DNA of 64,000 nt from Hymenoscyphus infarciens (Eukaryota; Ascomycota; Leotiomycetes; Helotiales; Helotiaceae). The stretch lies in NCBI GenBank assembly GCA_001414345.1, contig LLCB01000234.1:1-64000 (forward strand), given 5' to 3'. The position numbers and the translations under genes were made by a program. Positions 36,428-48,300 of this stretch are shown here, piece after piece (the first letter of the stretch is position 1; every line of letters begins with the position of its first letter). The notes below the pieces were generated by a model. That model was not told the DNA's origin and ran no database searches. It saw only the letters and a program-made list of their open reading frames with translations.

Positions 36428-36453
36428 CTTGGCAATCTCGAATACCTCTTGGC
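36428..36453 (-). promoter_or_regulatory. Two PacC-type hexamers upstream of palF
   Basis: CTTGGC (GCCAAG on the minus strand) occurs at 36428-36433 and 36448-36453, 50 and 30 nt before the palF ATG. GCCARG is the established core site of the pH regulator PacC. Autoregulation of the pathway through its own arrestin is an inference. Confidence 0.4.
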
Positions 36454-36482
36454 AAAGCAAACATATCACCACGACTTCTAGC

Positions 36483-38971
36483 ATGTGCGCCTATGCCAAT
36501 TCAGCGGCTTCGACGACGCCTTCTGAAAAAAGGTCGCTGTTCTCGAGATTCACAAACCCTCTCAAGTCTCGCACGCGAAATCTCACCGACTTCCACATCC
36601 GCCCGAAGGAACCCCATCGACAGTACTCACCGGGAGACGTGGTCGAAGGCGCTGTAGTTCTCACGATCGTCAAGCCAGTACGAATCACGCACATTACCGT
36701 CCGTTTACATGGCGTCGTTCGAGTTTTCAAGAATCCCAATGATGCGAACGAACCGGTAGCCGTGGATCCCGAGTTGGCCGCCGCTGGGGATCCAAGAAAG
36801 ACGCAATATTTTGGCAACGGCCACGCCTCGTTATTCAACGATGAAGTCACCCTGTGTGGAGAAGGTCGTCTCGATGCCGGCATATATGAATTTAATTTTG
36901 AGCTGGAGTTTCCCAGGAAAGGGCTTCCTTCCAGCATCGATGTGAGTGTCTCCATATGCTCTTCCCTTCCCACTGCAGATTGCTGATCAACATGCAGTTT
37001 GAGAGAGGGCGAATATCCTACTTGATCACAGCAACAGTAACACGACCAACCTCGATTGCAGCTACCTCGAGTTGTGATCAAAAGATTAACCTCGTCGAGA
37101 CAGTCGACATTGGCCCGATGCTCCCACCCAAACCTCGAACGATATCCCTCGAACCGATTGCAAGGCGGCCCAGGAAGAAGAAAGTTGTCAAACCCAAGGA
37201 TGGCGATGCAAATGGTCCCAGCTCTGGAAGCGAAGCAGCTCGAACAAATCACTCCCCGCGACCCGATGACTCTGCAAGTCAATGTGGTTCAACAGACCAT
37301 ACAGCAAATCCCCGAAGCCCTGTGCTCAATGGTGATGCACACAGCATTCACAGCGCAGCTACAAGTGCGGACAGTACGGTCAGCAGTAGTACGGGCCTCA
37401 GTTTTCGTCTTGGTCCTGTGCCTTCTTCTGCTGCCAGGTCAGCTCGAGATAGCCAAGGGACTGGTAGTAAAGTCTCTCTATCGGAAAAGACCATTACTGC
37501 AACAATAGAGTGCCTCAAATCTGGATGCCTTCCCGGAGATAATATTCCGCTGAAAATCTCCATACAACACTCCAAGGCCATCAAAAGTATGCATGGAATA
37601 ATAATCACTCTTTACCGACAAGGACGAATCGATTCGGCCCCACCCTTATCACTTTTTAAAGATATTAAAGGAAAGCAAGCGGAAAGGTTAAAACACGAAG
37701 AATACTATCCAAAATCCAAGACTGGTCTTGGTGGGCTGTCGCTGACATCGGCGGGGTCAAGCAGCATGTTCCGAAAGGACCTCGCACAAACATTCGCACC
37801 AATTTTAGTCGATCCCTCCAGCCTAACTGCTGTCGTCAACGCATCAGTTAGGGTACCGGAAGACGCTTTTCCAACCATCTCGTGTGTTCCAGGCCAAATG
37901 ATTACTTTTAAATATATGATCGAGGTGGTTGTTGATCTTGGCGGGAAGCTTGCTGGTAATGTTCCTGCATCAGTTTCAAATTTTGGAGCTACTAACGGTA
38001 CTCGAACCGATACCAATCCAAGCATGCTGGCTGCCTTCGGTGTAAGCATCGTCGACACTGATCACATCAGACGAGAGAAGAGTGTCGTCGCATGTCTTTT
38101 CGAAGTTGTCGTAGGATCGACGGATAGCTATCGAAAACGGGGCAGAGGAAATAGCTCAGCCAAGAAAACCAACGACTGGGCGGTCGCCTCTCCAGAATCT
38201 CCTCCACCCAGGCATGACGCTATTTTTGAAGAAGCTTTCCAGTATGCAGAACATCCTACGAACGGTGACCCGCGAAATCCATATCCATACCCTTGGTACT
38301 ATGAAAATCAGTACAATGGGGACTACCACAACTATGATTATCCACCTGCAGATTATAGCCATGGCCAGGGTCAAGAGCAGTTCTATCTAAATGATCACTC
38401 GCAACCAGCGCATTCTCAAATATCTGTCCCCCATCCACGAGTAGATGAAGGCCTAAGCGAAAAAGAACGTCTTCGCCGGGCCGAAGAGCGTCTTCTACCT
38501 GGCCAACCACCCCCCACCGATACTCAAAATGGAGCATCCTCTTCATTACGGGCACCGCCCGGACCATCAGCTCCCTCTACACGTCCTCTTGAATCATTAG
38601 ATGAACTGTACGATGCGGAAAGCGAGACTCCTCTCGCAGAACCCAGCGCGCCTCCATTCTCCGCTCCCTCATCGGACGTTGCTACCCCCCAAGGTCCCTC
38701 TGCGCTACCCCTCGAAAGCCTCAATCCCAATGCATCATCGGATCCTACAGATGACAAGCAAGAACTGGAACGTCGTCGACTCCTTAGCGAAGCCAGTGCC
38801 CCCGTGGAATTCTTCTCAGATGAAGACGATAATGCTGGTGAAGGGAGTAGTCAGACAAGACAACCACCCCTAAATCATGCACCTTCTGCCCCCATTCTTA
38901 CCGAAGAAGACGAATACGGAAACCATTATCCACATCATCATACTGAGAGCTTACCGAAATATGAACGATGA
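36483..38971 (+). CDS. palF: pH-response regulator palF/RIM8, arrestin-like protein
   Basis: Two exons, 36483-36941 and 36998-38971, with a 56-nt intron; 810 aa. The start is the first ATG in frame after an upstream stop. The N-terminal arrestin domain (~33-178) has RNLTDFHIRPKEPHRQYSPG and VVEGAVVLTIVKPVRITHI, typical of PalF/Rim8. The C-terminal arrestin domain (~314-525) has TITATIECLKSGCLPGDNIP, SMHGIIITLYRQGRID and CVPGQMITFKYMIEV. The tail (~560-810) is Pro/Ser/Tyr/Asp-rich and disordered, with an ERLRRAEERLLPG block, and it ends SLPKYER. The family binds the plasma-membrane pH sensor PalH/Rim21, is ubiquitinated, and recruits ESCRT components so that PacC is processed under alkaline conditions. 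Two PacC-like sites lie just upstream. Confidence 0.95.
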
Positions 38972-39340
38972 GTTCCTTTCGGGTTTATTTTCTGGATTTA
39001 TTTTCTGCACGGAGAAAGCAGGGGCGTTGAAGATAGAACGACGATTTAATTTATGATGAAATCAAACATGGCTGATGATGAAAGAAAAGAAGTATATAGT
39101 TTCGAGATAATTTAGCATCAGCAATGATACCCAGAGATGTTTATGCTATTCAATCTATTTTAATTTACACCTTGGAGTTTTTGATTGTGATTCCCTTGAT
39201 TATTCAAAGTACAGAGCTCATGTAGTGAGAGTAGAAACTCATCCGAGTAGTGCCATCAATCTACTCAAGTGGAGTGAAGTGACGACTTGCATCAAGTAAT
39301 CGACAACGATAACCTTTTTGATCTGGTCGACCCACTGTCA
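38972..39340. other. Intergenic, convergent 3' ends
   Basis: Region between the palF stop and the end of the minus-strand hypothetical gene. AT-rich, likely holding both polyadenylation regions. Confidence 0.5.
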
Positions 39341-39945
39341 TCAACTTTGCTTCTCATTCCCTTGAATAACCAAGTAATCAAGCACTGTCCCTAAGACCCC
39401 AGCAATACAGTGTTCGGGCTTCAATTTCTGTCTATGATCAGGCAAAATAAATGCCTTCCTCTTCTCTTCAGAAGAATTAATCTTACGAGCCGAGCGAAAA
39501 ACCCAACGCTCAGAAATGACAGGATGATCTTTCAAATGCTCCTCAAATCTATAATTGAAAAGCCAACCGCCTGAAAAACTTGAACTCATGTCAGGCAATG
39601 AACAAAGCATTTGCATAGCACCTTCTGATCCGCGACGAGCTGCGAAAATGGCGAGGTTGTACAAGTTAGGCTAACACAAAGAACCGTCAGCAAGATGAAA
39701 ACATAAAGTGAGCCGAAATAACTAGCATATTGTTCCCCCCAAGTAATCACCACCCCAGTCCTCGGCTCCATAGGTCCAAGAGGCCAGAACTCAACAACCG
39801 CCTCCATCCCCTCTTTACTCGCCTCACATCTCCAATTCCCGCCCTCCCATTCACCCTCAACACATCCCTCAAACACCTTCAACATAATCCACATACTTCC
39901 CTTCATGATCCGCATAACACGTAACCTAGAACCCACCTCGTTGTC
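39341..39945 (-). CDS. Uncharacterised protein, splice structure unresolved
   Basis: Two minus-strand coding blocks: 39718-39945 (LDNEVGSRLRVMRIM..., ending VITWGEQYA) and 39341-39669 (NLYNLAIFAARRGSEGA..., ending DYLVIQGNEKQS). A GTTATT..CTGAC..GTTAG stretch (39669-39720) looks like a 52-nt intron, but splicing there puts the blocks out of phase, so the real junction differs or the gene is damaged. The composition is normal globular protein: no signal peptide, membrane helix or known motif. The first block might continue the gene upstream (its frame can be followed to about 39925 after FCESLSFQ), so both minus-strand features here could be one gene with a frameshift. I do not recognise the family. 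Confidence 0.5.
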
Positions 39946-39987
39946 CAAATTGAAAACTCAAAGATTCACAGAACTCATTATAAGTGC

Positions 39988-40783
39988 TTAACAACTCCAA
40001 AGAGACAACTGCTTTTTCAATTTCGTTCTTGAATCGAGACACTTCTCTTGGGATATTTCTTCTTTCTGCGCCTTTGAGAGATCGGTTTTGAGGAGGGAAA
40101 TGGATTTAGCGATTGCGTTAGCTTCTTCCTCCAATTCTTCAAGGGACCTTTGGAGGGTGTGTGAGTAACGGGCAACACCTGTTTGGGGATCATGAAATGC
40201 CTTGTGGAAAGCTGTCAGGAGGTCTTGGGAAGATTTTGATGGTGTTCCAGAATCTGGGGCGGTCGTGAGGTTTTTGGCAAATTGGGTTTGTGCTGTTTTT
40301 GGGGCTTGTCGGAGTTCCAGTTCGTCGTTAAGAATGGGGCTGTCGTCCTTGGTAGCCGCCTTCTTCGCTGCTTCTGCTTCTGAGGAAGTGGGAATTATGT
40401 CCGTCTCCATGTCATCGTCCCCAGAATAGTAATCTCTCATTTGATCCAAGTCTGAAGCTAAACCGTCATCGAACATGTCATTGTCTTTCTCCGAGGCATA
40501 TTCTTTTTCTTCATTTTTGAATGCTTCGCTCTCTTTCAACTCCACCCAGATATTCTCTACCATATCAACTGAAGTATGAACTGGAACGAGGGTTTGAGGT
40601 TGAAGATCCTCCATCTCTACATCAGATTGTTGGAGATCATCATTATCTGACCATTCGTCGCTATCAGAAGCCTCCGAGGAACCCGTCTACAATGGAAGGA
40701 CGGGACCTTGGTCTTAGCATTTTCTTCGGTGAAAAGTGTTAGAACGATCAAGTAGAGAATAGTAATGAGGAGATGCTTACCAT
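39988..40783 (-). CDS. Uncharacterised acidic coiled-coil protein
   Basis: Exon 1 is only the ATG (40781-40783); exon 2 is 39988-40686, with a 94-nt GTAAGC..TGTAG intron; 233 aa. The first ~100 residues are strongly acidic (SEASDSDEWSDNDDLQQSD, SGDDDMETD), the middle is Ser/Thr/Ala-rich, and ~170-225 is a predicted coiled coil (TLQRSLEELEEEANAIAKS). There is no signal peptide or membrane segment; the acidic start with a coiled coil suggests a nuclear or complex-bound protein (inference). Near the 3' end another frame reads on as FKNEIEKAVVSLELLSTYNE, which looks equally coding, so a frameshift near 40035 could join it to the next feature. The family is not recognised. Confidence 0.6.
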
Positions 40784-41281
40784 TTTTGACTGGTATCTCA
40801 ACCTTGGTATCGCCTGGGGGCAGTTCTTATTTGACTTCGGGGCCCATGATTGCTTTCCTAGAAGGGTGGCTGCAAAAGTGAACTTCTGTGGGGTTGTGTT
40901 GTTTCCTCCACTCAGCTTCAACTTCCCGTGTGGAAACGCCGCTGTTGGAAACCAGAAAGAAGAAAAAAATATCGTTCTGGCGAGTGGCAATGACAGTCGC
41001 GAGTGTTTCCTGTTTGTTAAGAAAAGAAAATTTTGGAAGACGAGGTGGTTGGAAAGAAACTAGTTGTTGAGGGGAAGATGGCTTTCAAAGGATCGAGGTT
41101 TTGGCGAGGACCCACATGCCAGAGGAAACGACCCGGAAGAGAGAGGAGAAAGTGAAAGTTTCAAAGATTGACCACCCCTCACCTTTAGTACACTGGTAGT
41201 ACAACTAAATATTTTAACATATGGACAGGCCGCCATGATAATGGGACATTGTATGGTACAGGAAACACACGCCTTCGTGTC
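40784..41281. other. Intergenic
   Basis: Upstream of the acidic protein gene and downstream of mS29. No gene is supported. Confidence 0.5.
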
Positions 41282-42762
41282 TCATATCCTCATTCTCAGT
41301 GCACCTCTCTGGATCTCACCAGCAACACCATGTCCAGCCAAAGCCCACTTCTCAGCAACGGTTTGCTCATCAACTCTCTGTCTCAACACCCCACTCGCAG
41401 CCCAATACTCCATCAACCCACGAGCTTCTTCCTTGCTTAACCCACCAATCTTCATTGCCGAGGCATTTTGAAGAGCCTTTGTGGTCTTCTCGTCGTATTT
41501 TCTCTCAAATGGGTCTTTTGGAGTAATTTCTCGCTTCTCTTGTCTTTCCAAAGCTTGGGTTATGGCCAAGTTCATGGATAGAGAGATAGGGTTGTGACTT
41601 CTTGATGTGGCGCCAATAATAGCGCCACCGTTGGATAGTTTGGCTGTGCCGGAAATGTGATCCATAAAGTGCTTTACGAGTGCAAGGTCGTGACAGTGGA
41701 TAAATTTGTTATCAGGGTCACGGTACTCGCTCATGCCCATAATGTAACTCATTCCATCCAAGGTGAAAAGGAGAGGGGGACGACCTGGAAGGTTTATCTC
41801 GTTCCAGAATGCTTGGAAGAAGGACCATGCAATGTCCGAGTCTCGGGATCCAAGTTCACAGAGTCGGGAGAGAGTGATATCTGCCGGTATTGGAACGGGA
41901 AGATTGTGGGTGTTTTTCACCTTGAGGGTGTCTAGGAGTGCGTTGTTGGCCTTGCCAATTTTTGCTAGCCATTCTGCGGTATAAGTGGGTTGGGCCCATA
42001 GGTCAGTTCCGGGAATTGGTGCATAGTCGTTGACAGCATTGGATAACTCTTGGGCTACGATTATATTAGTATATCATTAAGCCAATTGTGACCCAACAAG
42101 AGCATACCTTCGGGAATATTAAGCACAACCCAGCCTTTGGCAAACGCAGATGCTTGTGCTTGCAAAAGCATCATGCTCTTTCCCGTGCCCTTATCCCCAT
42201 CAAGCATCAACCTAAGTGTGGTTTTCTCCTTTTGTGCAGCAAGCAAAGCTTTTGTCAAGTCAACCGCCTCTTTCCTAACAAGTACACCTGGCCTTCGAAA
42301 TAATCCCCAGCCCTGAGTTGTTTTGAATGCCTCGATTGCTCGCAAAGAATCAACGGTTGCGCCTGGCAATCCCACGACCTTCCCCACCAACCTAGACCCA
42401 GGCTCGCCCTCAACAGTACCCTTTCCGATGGCGTCCACCATTTCCGGGCCAAGATCCTCCATACCGGCTACCTCAAGCGCATTTGTGTTGCTGAGTACGA
42501 TTCGTTTTCTCAGCGCCTTTCTTTCCCCAGTAGCCGGCGGTTTTCTGGTATCCTTTGCTCGGGGTTTTTTGTTGATCTTTAGAGTTGCCTTCTTTCCTTT
42601 CGTTGTAGCGAGTGATTTCTTGGTGGGAACTGGCATGGCGAGCTGGATAGAGGTCGAGGAGAAGGGGGCGGATGCCGCGACTCGAGCTATTCGTGAGCTC
42701 AATTGGATCGCCGAGGTACTGGGCCTGGAAATACATTTCCAGCAATTAATTGATGCCGCCAT
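41282..42762 (-). CDS. RSM23: Mitochondrial small ribosomal subunit protein mS29 (DAP3/Rsm23)
   Basis: Two exons, 42108-42762 and 41282-42054, with a 53-nt intron containing TACTAAT near its 3' end; 475 aa, as expected for fungal Rsm23. Residues 1-45 are basic and Ser/Ala-rich without acids, a mitochondrial presequence, followed by a Lys/Arg-rich linker. The P-loop GDKGTGKS is at 189-196, and PLLFTLDGMSYIMG (~300) fits the Walker B region; C-terminal LGSRDSDIAWSFFQAFWNEI and ERKYDEKTTKAL are family-like. DAP3 family proteins bind GTP in the head of the mitoribosomal small subunit. The gene is divergent from RRS1, with ~225 bp between starts, so the two ribosome-related genes may share a promoter. 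Confidence 0.95.
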
Positions 42763-42988
42763 AATTTCTGCGATCAGAGGGTGCTGAGCACACAGTTGTT
42801 GACGATGTTGAAGGATATCGCGAGAGGTTGTTCTCTAGCTGTCAAGAAATTGTATGGGTCGCGGATAAAGTCCGGCGCAACGCTAAAGCGGCTCTCTAAA
42901 AAGTTCTTGAATTTATTTTCCGATAAGCTCGCCCGGCTCCCCTCTATATCAACATCGACTGAAAACTCAACATCGCGATTGATTAACC

Positions 42989-43657
42989 ATGGAGGACACT
43001 ACTATGAACGATGACGCCGGCGCGAAGAAGCCCCTCCCTATCACAGTCAACAAACCTACACCATATACCTTTGACCTCGGTCTTCTCCTCGCCTCCGACC
43101 CAAACCCTCTCGTCTTGACCGGTCGCGAAAACCTCGAAGATGATCTCGCAGCGACGGCGCGAGATGGCGCACAAGCTTTGTTGAATCAGCTGTTGACAAC
43201 TTGCCCAATTCAGAGCACACCATCTGGAGTTTTACTTTCCCTTCCTGCGATCGAGACTTCATTGCCTCGAGAAAAAGTCAGCCCCCCTCATAGTGCACAT
43301 CAATTATCTGGACTTCCAACTAACATACCTACCTAGCCCTTACCCCCACCAAAAGCGCAAACCACATGGGAGAAATTCGCCGCCAAGAAGGGCATCAAGC
43401 CCAAGACCGCAGAGGAGAAGAAGAAGTTGGTCTACGATGAAGTCACCGGAGAATGGGTTCCAAAATGGGGGTACAAGGGAAAGAACAAGCAGGGAGAGCA
43501 AGATTGGATTGTCGAGGTTGACGAGAAGAAAGAGCGCGAGAGAAAGGAGGGTACTGAGAGGCAAGGAGATGGGCGAAGAGATCGAAAAGAGAAGGTTAAG
43601 AGGAACGAGCGGATGCAGAGAGCAAACGAGAGAAAGGGAAGAAAGAATGGACAATGA
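42989..43657 (+). CDS. RRS1: Ribosome biogenesis regulatory protein RRS1
   Basis: Two exons, 42989-43276 and 43337-43657, with a 60-nt intron (GTCAGC donor, CTAAC branch, ACCTAG acceptor); 202 aa, the normal length. The N-terminal part has PYTFDLGLLLASDPNPL and LLNQLLTTCPIQ (~25-85). The second exon opens with the hallmark PPPKAQTTWEKFAAKKGIK, then VYDEVTGEWVPKWGYKGKNK. The end is very Lys/Arg/Glu-rich, as usual. Rrs1 works with Rpf2 to load the 5S RNP (5S rRNA, uL5, uL18) onto pre-60S particles in the nucleolus. The antisense frame at 43340-43654 is a shadow of this exon. Confidence 0.96.
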
Positions 43658-44596
43658 TTGGTTCTGTGCGAATTGGTTTGCGTATGGCTTTCTAATGGTT
43701 ATGGGAAAGTTTGGAGTTTGGGAGGCTCATTCTGGCGTTTTGGGTGGCTGTTCAATCGGACAGGATGAACATAAAAGCGACCGGAATGAAAAATAATCAG
43801 TACTTCAAAGGGATTCCAGTAAGTTTATTTGTTTAAATTACTTTAAAGTTGAACACATAGTTATAACCTCATCCACTGTTGTTTCTTCTTTGAGTTTTGT
43901 AATCGCTTCTAAATAATCTCTGTTTTCCGCAAGTCATTCTGTTGAAAAGATCACTTACTATCATTTCTCTTCCCTTTCATCCTGCATGAGCTACTAGTAT
44001 TCTTCCATCTAAAGCTCATCTATTGTCATTGTTCCCCCTTTCATCCACAAGCTATCCCTCCAAAAACAAAGCACTGTCGTTTCACTTCCAGTGTATAAAT
44101 CCCATTCAATTGGTAGAAAGCTGGACTATCACGATTCAAAAATAAGCTACTGTCGAAATCTCTCACATTAAATCGCAAATGTTCTCTAGAAAATCTAACT
44201 ACAAAAAACTTGTTCAAGTTCACACCTCTCACACATCACAGGATAGCATTCTGATATACAATTGCATTGACCTCCAGGCAATTGATGGTTGTAAATCAGG
44301 AACTTGAATGAGTCCCGCATGTTTATTACTGATATTCTGTTTCTCCCAAGGGAGTGTCGCAACTTGTTCTTGGAGGGCGCGAACCTGGTCTTGGCGAGCT
44401 TGATCTCGACCTATTTGAGTCTGGTGGTTGTTATCCCCAGCTTCGAGTCTTGCCAATTCAAGACGTACTCCGTGCTACATCTCTTAGGCGAAGGGAGAAT
44501 GACCTGCAGATTTGGTTATTTTGTTTGAATTCATCACCTGAAAATGCAACCACTCAAAACTTGACTAGCCCAGGACCTTGCACTGACCTCTAAGTG
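43658..44596. other. Intergenic
   Basis: 3' flank of RRS1 leading into the P450 remnant region; no supported gene. Confidence 0.5.
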
Positions 44597-44820
44597 GTTA
44601 CTTGGAAGGTGCCGCCCCCGAGAACATGACCGCCATAGTGATGAATTGTTGAATGTCTTGAAGAGGTACTCCAAATTGGACTTGGAGATAGGCTGAATGT
44701 GTGACACAAACTTCCACTGCCGCAGAGTTTGTGAGGGTAAAGTGCTCCAAGAACGTGGGTTGGTTGGTATTGGTTGAGCAAGCTTTGAGGTCGGAACCTG
44801 CCAGGACATCTGTTAGCCGA
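44597..44820 (-). pseudogene. Possible terminal exon of an unidentified gene
   Basis: A minus-strand frame ending with TAA at 44597-44599 reads like globular protein: LEHFTLTNSAAVEVCVTHSA, VQFGVPLQDIQQFITMAV and MFSGAAPSK. The last part faintly recalls the end of carboxymuconolactone decarboxylase/AhpD-like folds, but no CxxC motif is seen. No upstream exon can be attached; it sits directly downstream of the P450 remnant. Confidence 0.3.
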
Positions 44821-45157
44821 AGTTATGCTTATGTATCTAACAATTAGTGGACGCCCAACATTACCACTCTCCTAAGGCTTAGTTAGAGCAACTATATTCC
44901 ACTCAAAATTCCTCATCAACTCGAAGAAAATCTTATTCAACTCCATCCAAGCAATATTATATCCCAGACACTAATACTTGCCGTATCTGAAAATTAACCC
45001 GATAGTTTTCTTCATGTTTGCAAGTTTCTCTCCATCTCGCTGGCTGGAATAAATCAGCATTGGTGCCAAAAAAATCGGGATTGCGATATACTCCCCATAC
45101 ACAGAATCCAAATTCTGTACCGCCAGGGACGAAAATTCCATTAATGGTATCGCCCTT

Positions 45158-45340
45158 TATTACAAGTGCAAGGTCAAGGGAAGTGTTACAGGCATTCAAA
45201 AGTGTAGAGTAGAGAATTAGGTATTGATTACTACAAGGAGAGAACTATCTACTATGCGTAGGAGGGAGTATAAGTACCCTAAGAGTGAGCTAACCTCAAT
45301 CGGGTAGCCATTATAAGAGTGAATATCTAATATAATAATA
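45158..45340 (-). repeat. 3' LTR of Copia element 2
   Basis: 183-bp copy. TA at its start stands for TG, and AATA at its end for AACA, through transitions. CCCTT lies immediately to the left. Confidence 0.94.
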
Positions 45341-48300
45341 CACCCCCTATTTGAGATTTAGTCTCTAAACCGGTTATCCTATATAACTCCACCTATTCTT
45401 AACTTTTAACCTTCCTAAATAGGCAACTTTATAAGCTATAATAGCTTTATAAACTCCTTGTGCTTATTACCTCTTAACATCTTAGTTAGTCTATCTACTA
45501 GTATCTCGCCTATAAGTATATAGTATAATTCTATAATACCCTTTTTTACTCTTTCGTATATAAATTATTACTTATATATAAAGTGCTTTATATGTTAATA
45601 TAATTTAGGATTCTCTATAATTTATATAGCTTTATAGTAATTACTTCCTACTTAAACTTATAAGGCGTTCTTACTTTTATACTCTAATTCTAAGAGTAAG
45701 AACTATACCTATATAACCTCCTTTACTAATTTAGTAATACTATAGTATTTCGATTTAATTAAGTATAGTATAGTATAAGATTGTTTCTAGGATTAATAAG
45801 TAATAATACTCTCTCTTAAAAAGAAGGTATATCTAAAAGTCGATTTACTAGTATATAGGTAATTTATATAACTAGCATTAGTATATACTTCTAGTCCTTT
45901 TAGATCTAGTCCTCTATATATAATATACTAATTCTTTATTCCTTAGAAATATTATAATAAGTGTTTTATAACTCGAATATACTACTATAAAGGATTAACT
46001 AAAAACTTTAATAATACTAATATTATATATAATATATCTAGCTAAGTAAAGACAGCTATATAATTAGCTAATCCTACTATTAATTAGTACTCCTTTATAC
46101 CCTCTTAAGAGGCTTATTCTATATTTAGTACTATAAAGTTTATATATCTAGGGTCTAAAGAAGTTATAACTAGATTATAGTCTTCTATGCTAAAGCGTTT
46201 AAGAATCTTTAAGATATAAGTATTTTAATAAAGATATAGCTTTTTATTTTCTCTATTATATAAAATATATACTCTAAGAAAATATCTAGCTAGACTAAGG
46301 TTCTCTATTTAAAACTTTATATAAAGGTTAGTTTTAACTTTATTAATATACTACTTTTCGCCTACTATTAAGAAGTCATTTATATATATATAAATAATAA
46401 CTCCTATAGCTTCATTTTAGTATATATAATAATTAGCTACTAAGAGCTTAAATCCTATCTCTTTAAGTGCCTCGTGTAATTTATTTTACTATAGCTAAGA
46501 GGATTATTTAAGACTATATAAGGACTTATTTAATTTAGCTATATATTCTTTAAGATCATATATAACACTATCCTTAGTATATCCTAGAGGTATATTATAG
46601 TAAACTTCTCTATTAATCTTACTATTTAAAAAGGTAGTAATAGTATCTATCTATTTAACTTTAAGATTATATATTATAGTAAGAGCTAAAATAATCTTCT
46701 AAGAGCTTGTCTTATATACCTTTATAAAAGTATAGTAATAATCAACTTTATATTCTTACTCGAAGCTACGTACTACCTATCTTATCTTAAACTTTGAAAT
46801 AACTAAATTAGCGTCTCTTTTAGTATAATAAACGAATTTAGTAGTAAGTACTCTTTAGCCTCTTAGTACTAACTTTTACTTAATTAGTATCTAAGTCTTT
46901 TTATATATAAGTAACTCTATCTCTATTCTTATAGTATATCTCTACTCTTTAGAGTTTTTACTATTTAAAGCTTCGATTAAAGTCTATAGATTATTAGAAA
47001 TTTAAATACTCTCATATTTAATAGTAGTATATACTTATCTAGTAGCGAGCTTTATAAGAGACTTAATTTCCTTTAAAGTTATCTTCTTCTTTACTAAATT
47101 TATAATAACATTTAGATTAACCTTCTTAATATAATCTTAATAAGTATTAACACGTTTACTTAGTAGAATAGTAGAATATACCTTTTAAGATTATTAAATA
47201 GGTTTATTAACTTTATTATTAATAGAAACTTTATTAAGAACTTCGTTATATTCATTATAATCTAAATTAGTTAAGCTAGGTTTATTAATATTAAGATTAA
47301 GAGTAAAATTATTAAAGTTTATACTCTTATCTAAAGTAATAGAAACTAAGATCTTATTATTAAGATTACTACCCCTAGATCTAGGTTCTAAGAGACTATA
47401 TCTACTAATATACTCTCCTTTATTAAATCTTACGTCTAAGAATCTTACGACTCTTTATAATTCTAGTACTTAAATTCACTAAATACGTAAACCTTTATAA
47501 CTAACTAATATACCTTTCTAAGCGTATATAATAAGCTTTTTACTTATAACTCTATTTTATACTAGGATATAGATAAAAGCCTTATACTCTAATACTTTTA
47601 GATTTAATATATCTAGTATATTATCTTTATCTAGATAGAATTTATCTAGAAACTTTTAGTAAAAGGTCTTACTATTAACTATACTATTAGTAGTAATATT
47701 ATATATTTAGATTAGTATAAGTAGTACTTCTCTCTAAAGAAACTTAGGGATCTCTTAGTTAATTACTATAGATTAAAGTCTTTTAATAAGAGTATAGATT
47801 ATATACTTAGAAACCCTATTCTACTTAGGTGATCTTAGAGTAGTAATCTCAAGCTTTATTTTAAGGTTTTTAGTATACTCTTAGATATCTTTAACTATAA
47901 ATTCCTTTCCTCTATCTAGCCTAAATATCTTAATTTAATAGCTATATTAGATATATATTAATTACTTAAAAGCTTAAAGATGTTCCTATACCTCTTCTTT
48001 TATCTTTAAAAGATATCTCTATTACTTCTTTAAATATTTATTAGTTAAGATTATAATATACTTTATACTATTATATATTAGAAGCTTAATTTATACTATA
48101 TTACTAAATACATATCTAAGGACTTCCTAGCTTTTATACTCTAGATTAACGGCTTTTAGCTTATACTATATTAGCTTTCTAAGCTTATATAGAGTATATA
48201 CGATTTTACCTTCTTAAGATTCTAGATACTCTTTAAATTCTATGCTTTTTACTAATTTAGAAGTCTTTTATACGTTATTAAGGCTAAGATATCTAAAGTA

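Noticed and set aside
43340..43654. Leu/Ser-rich minus-strand frame resembling membrane protein
   Set aside because: It is exactly antisense to the charged second exon of RRS1, which explains its composition.
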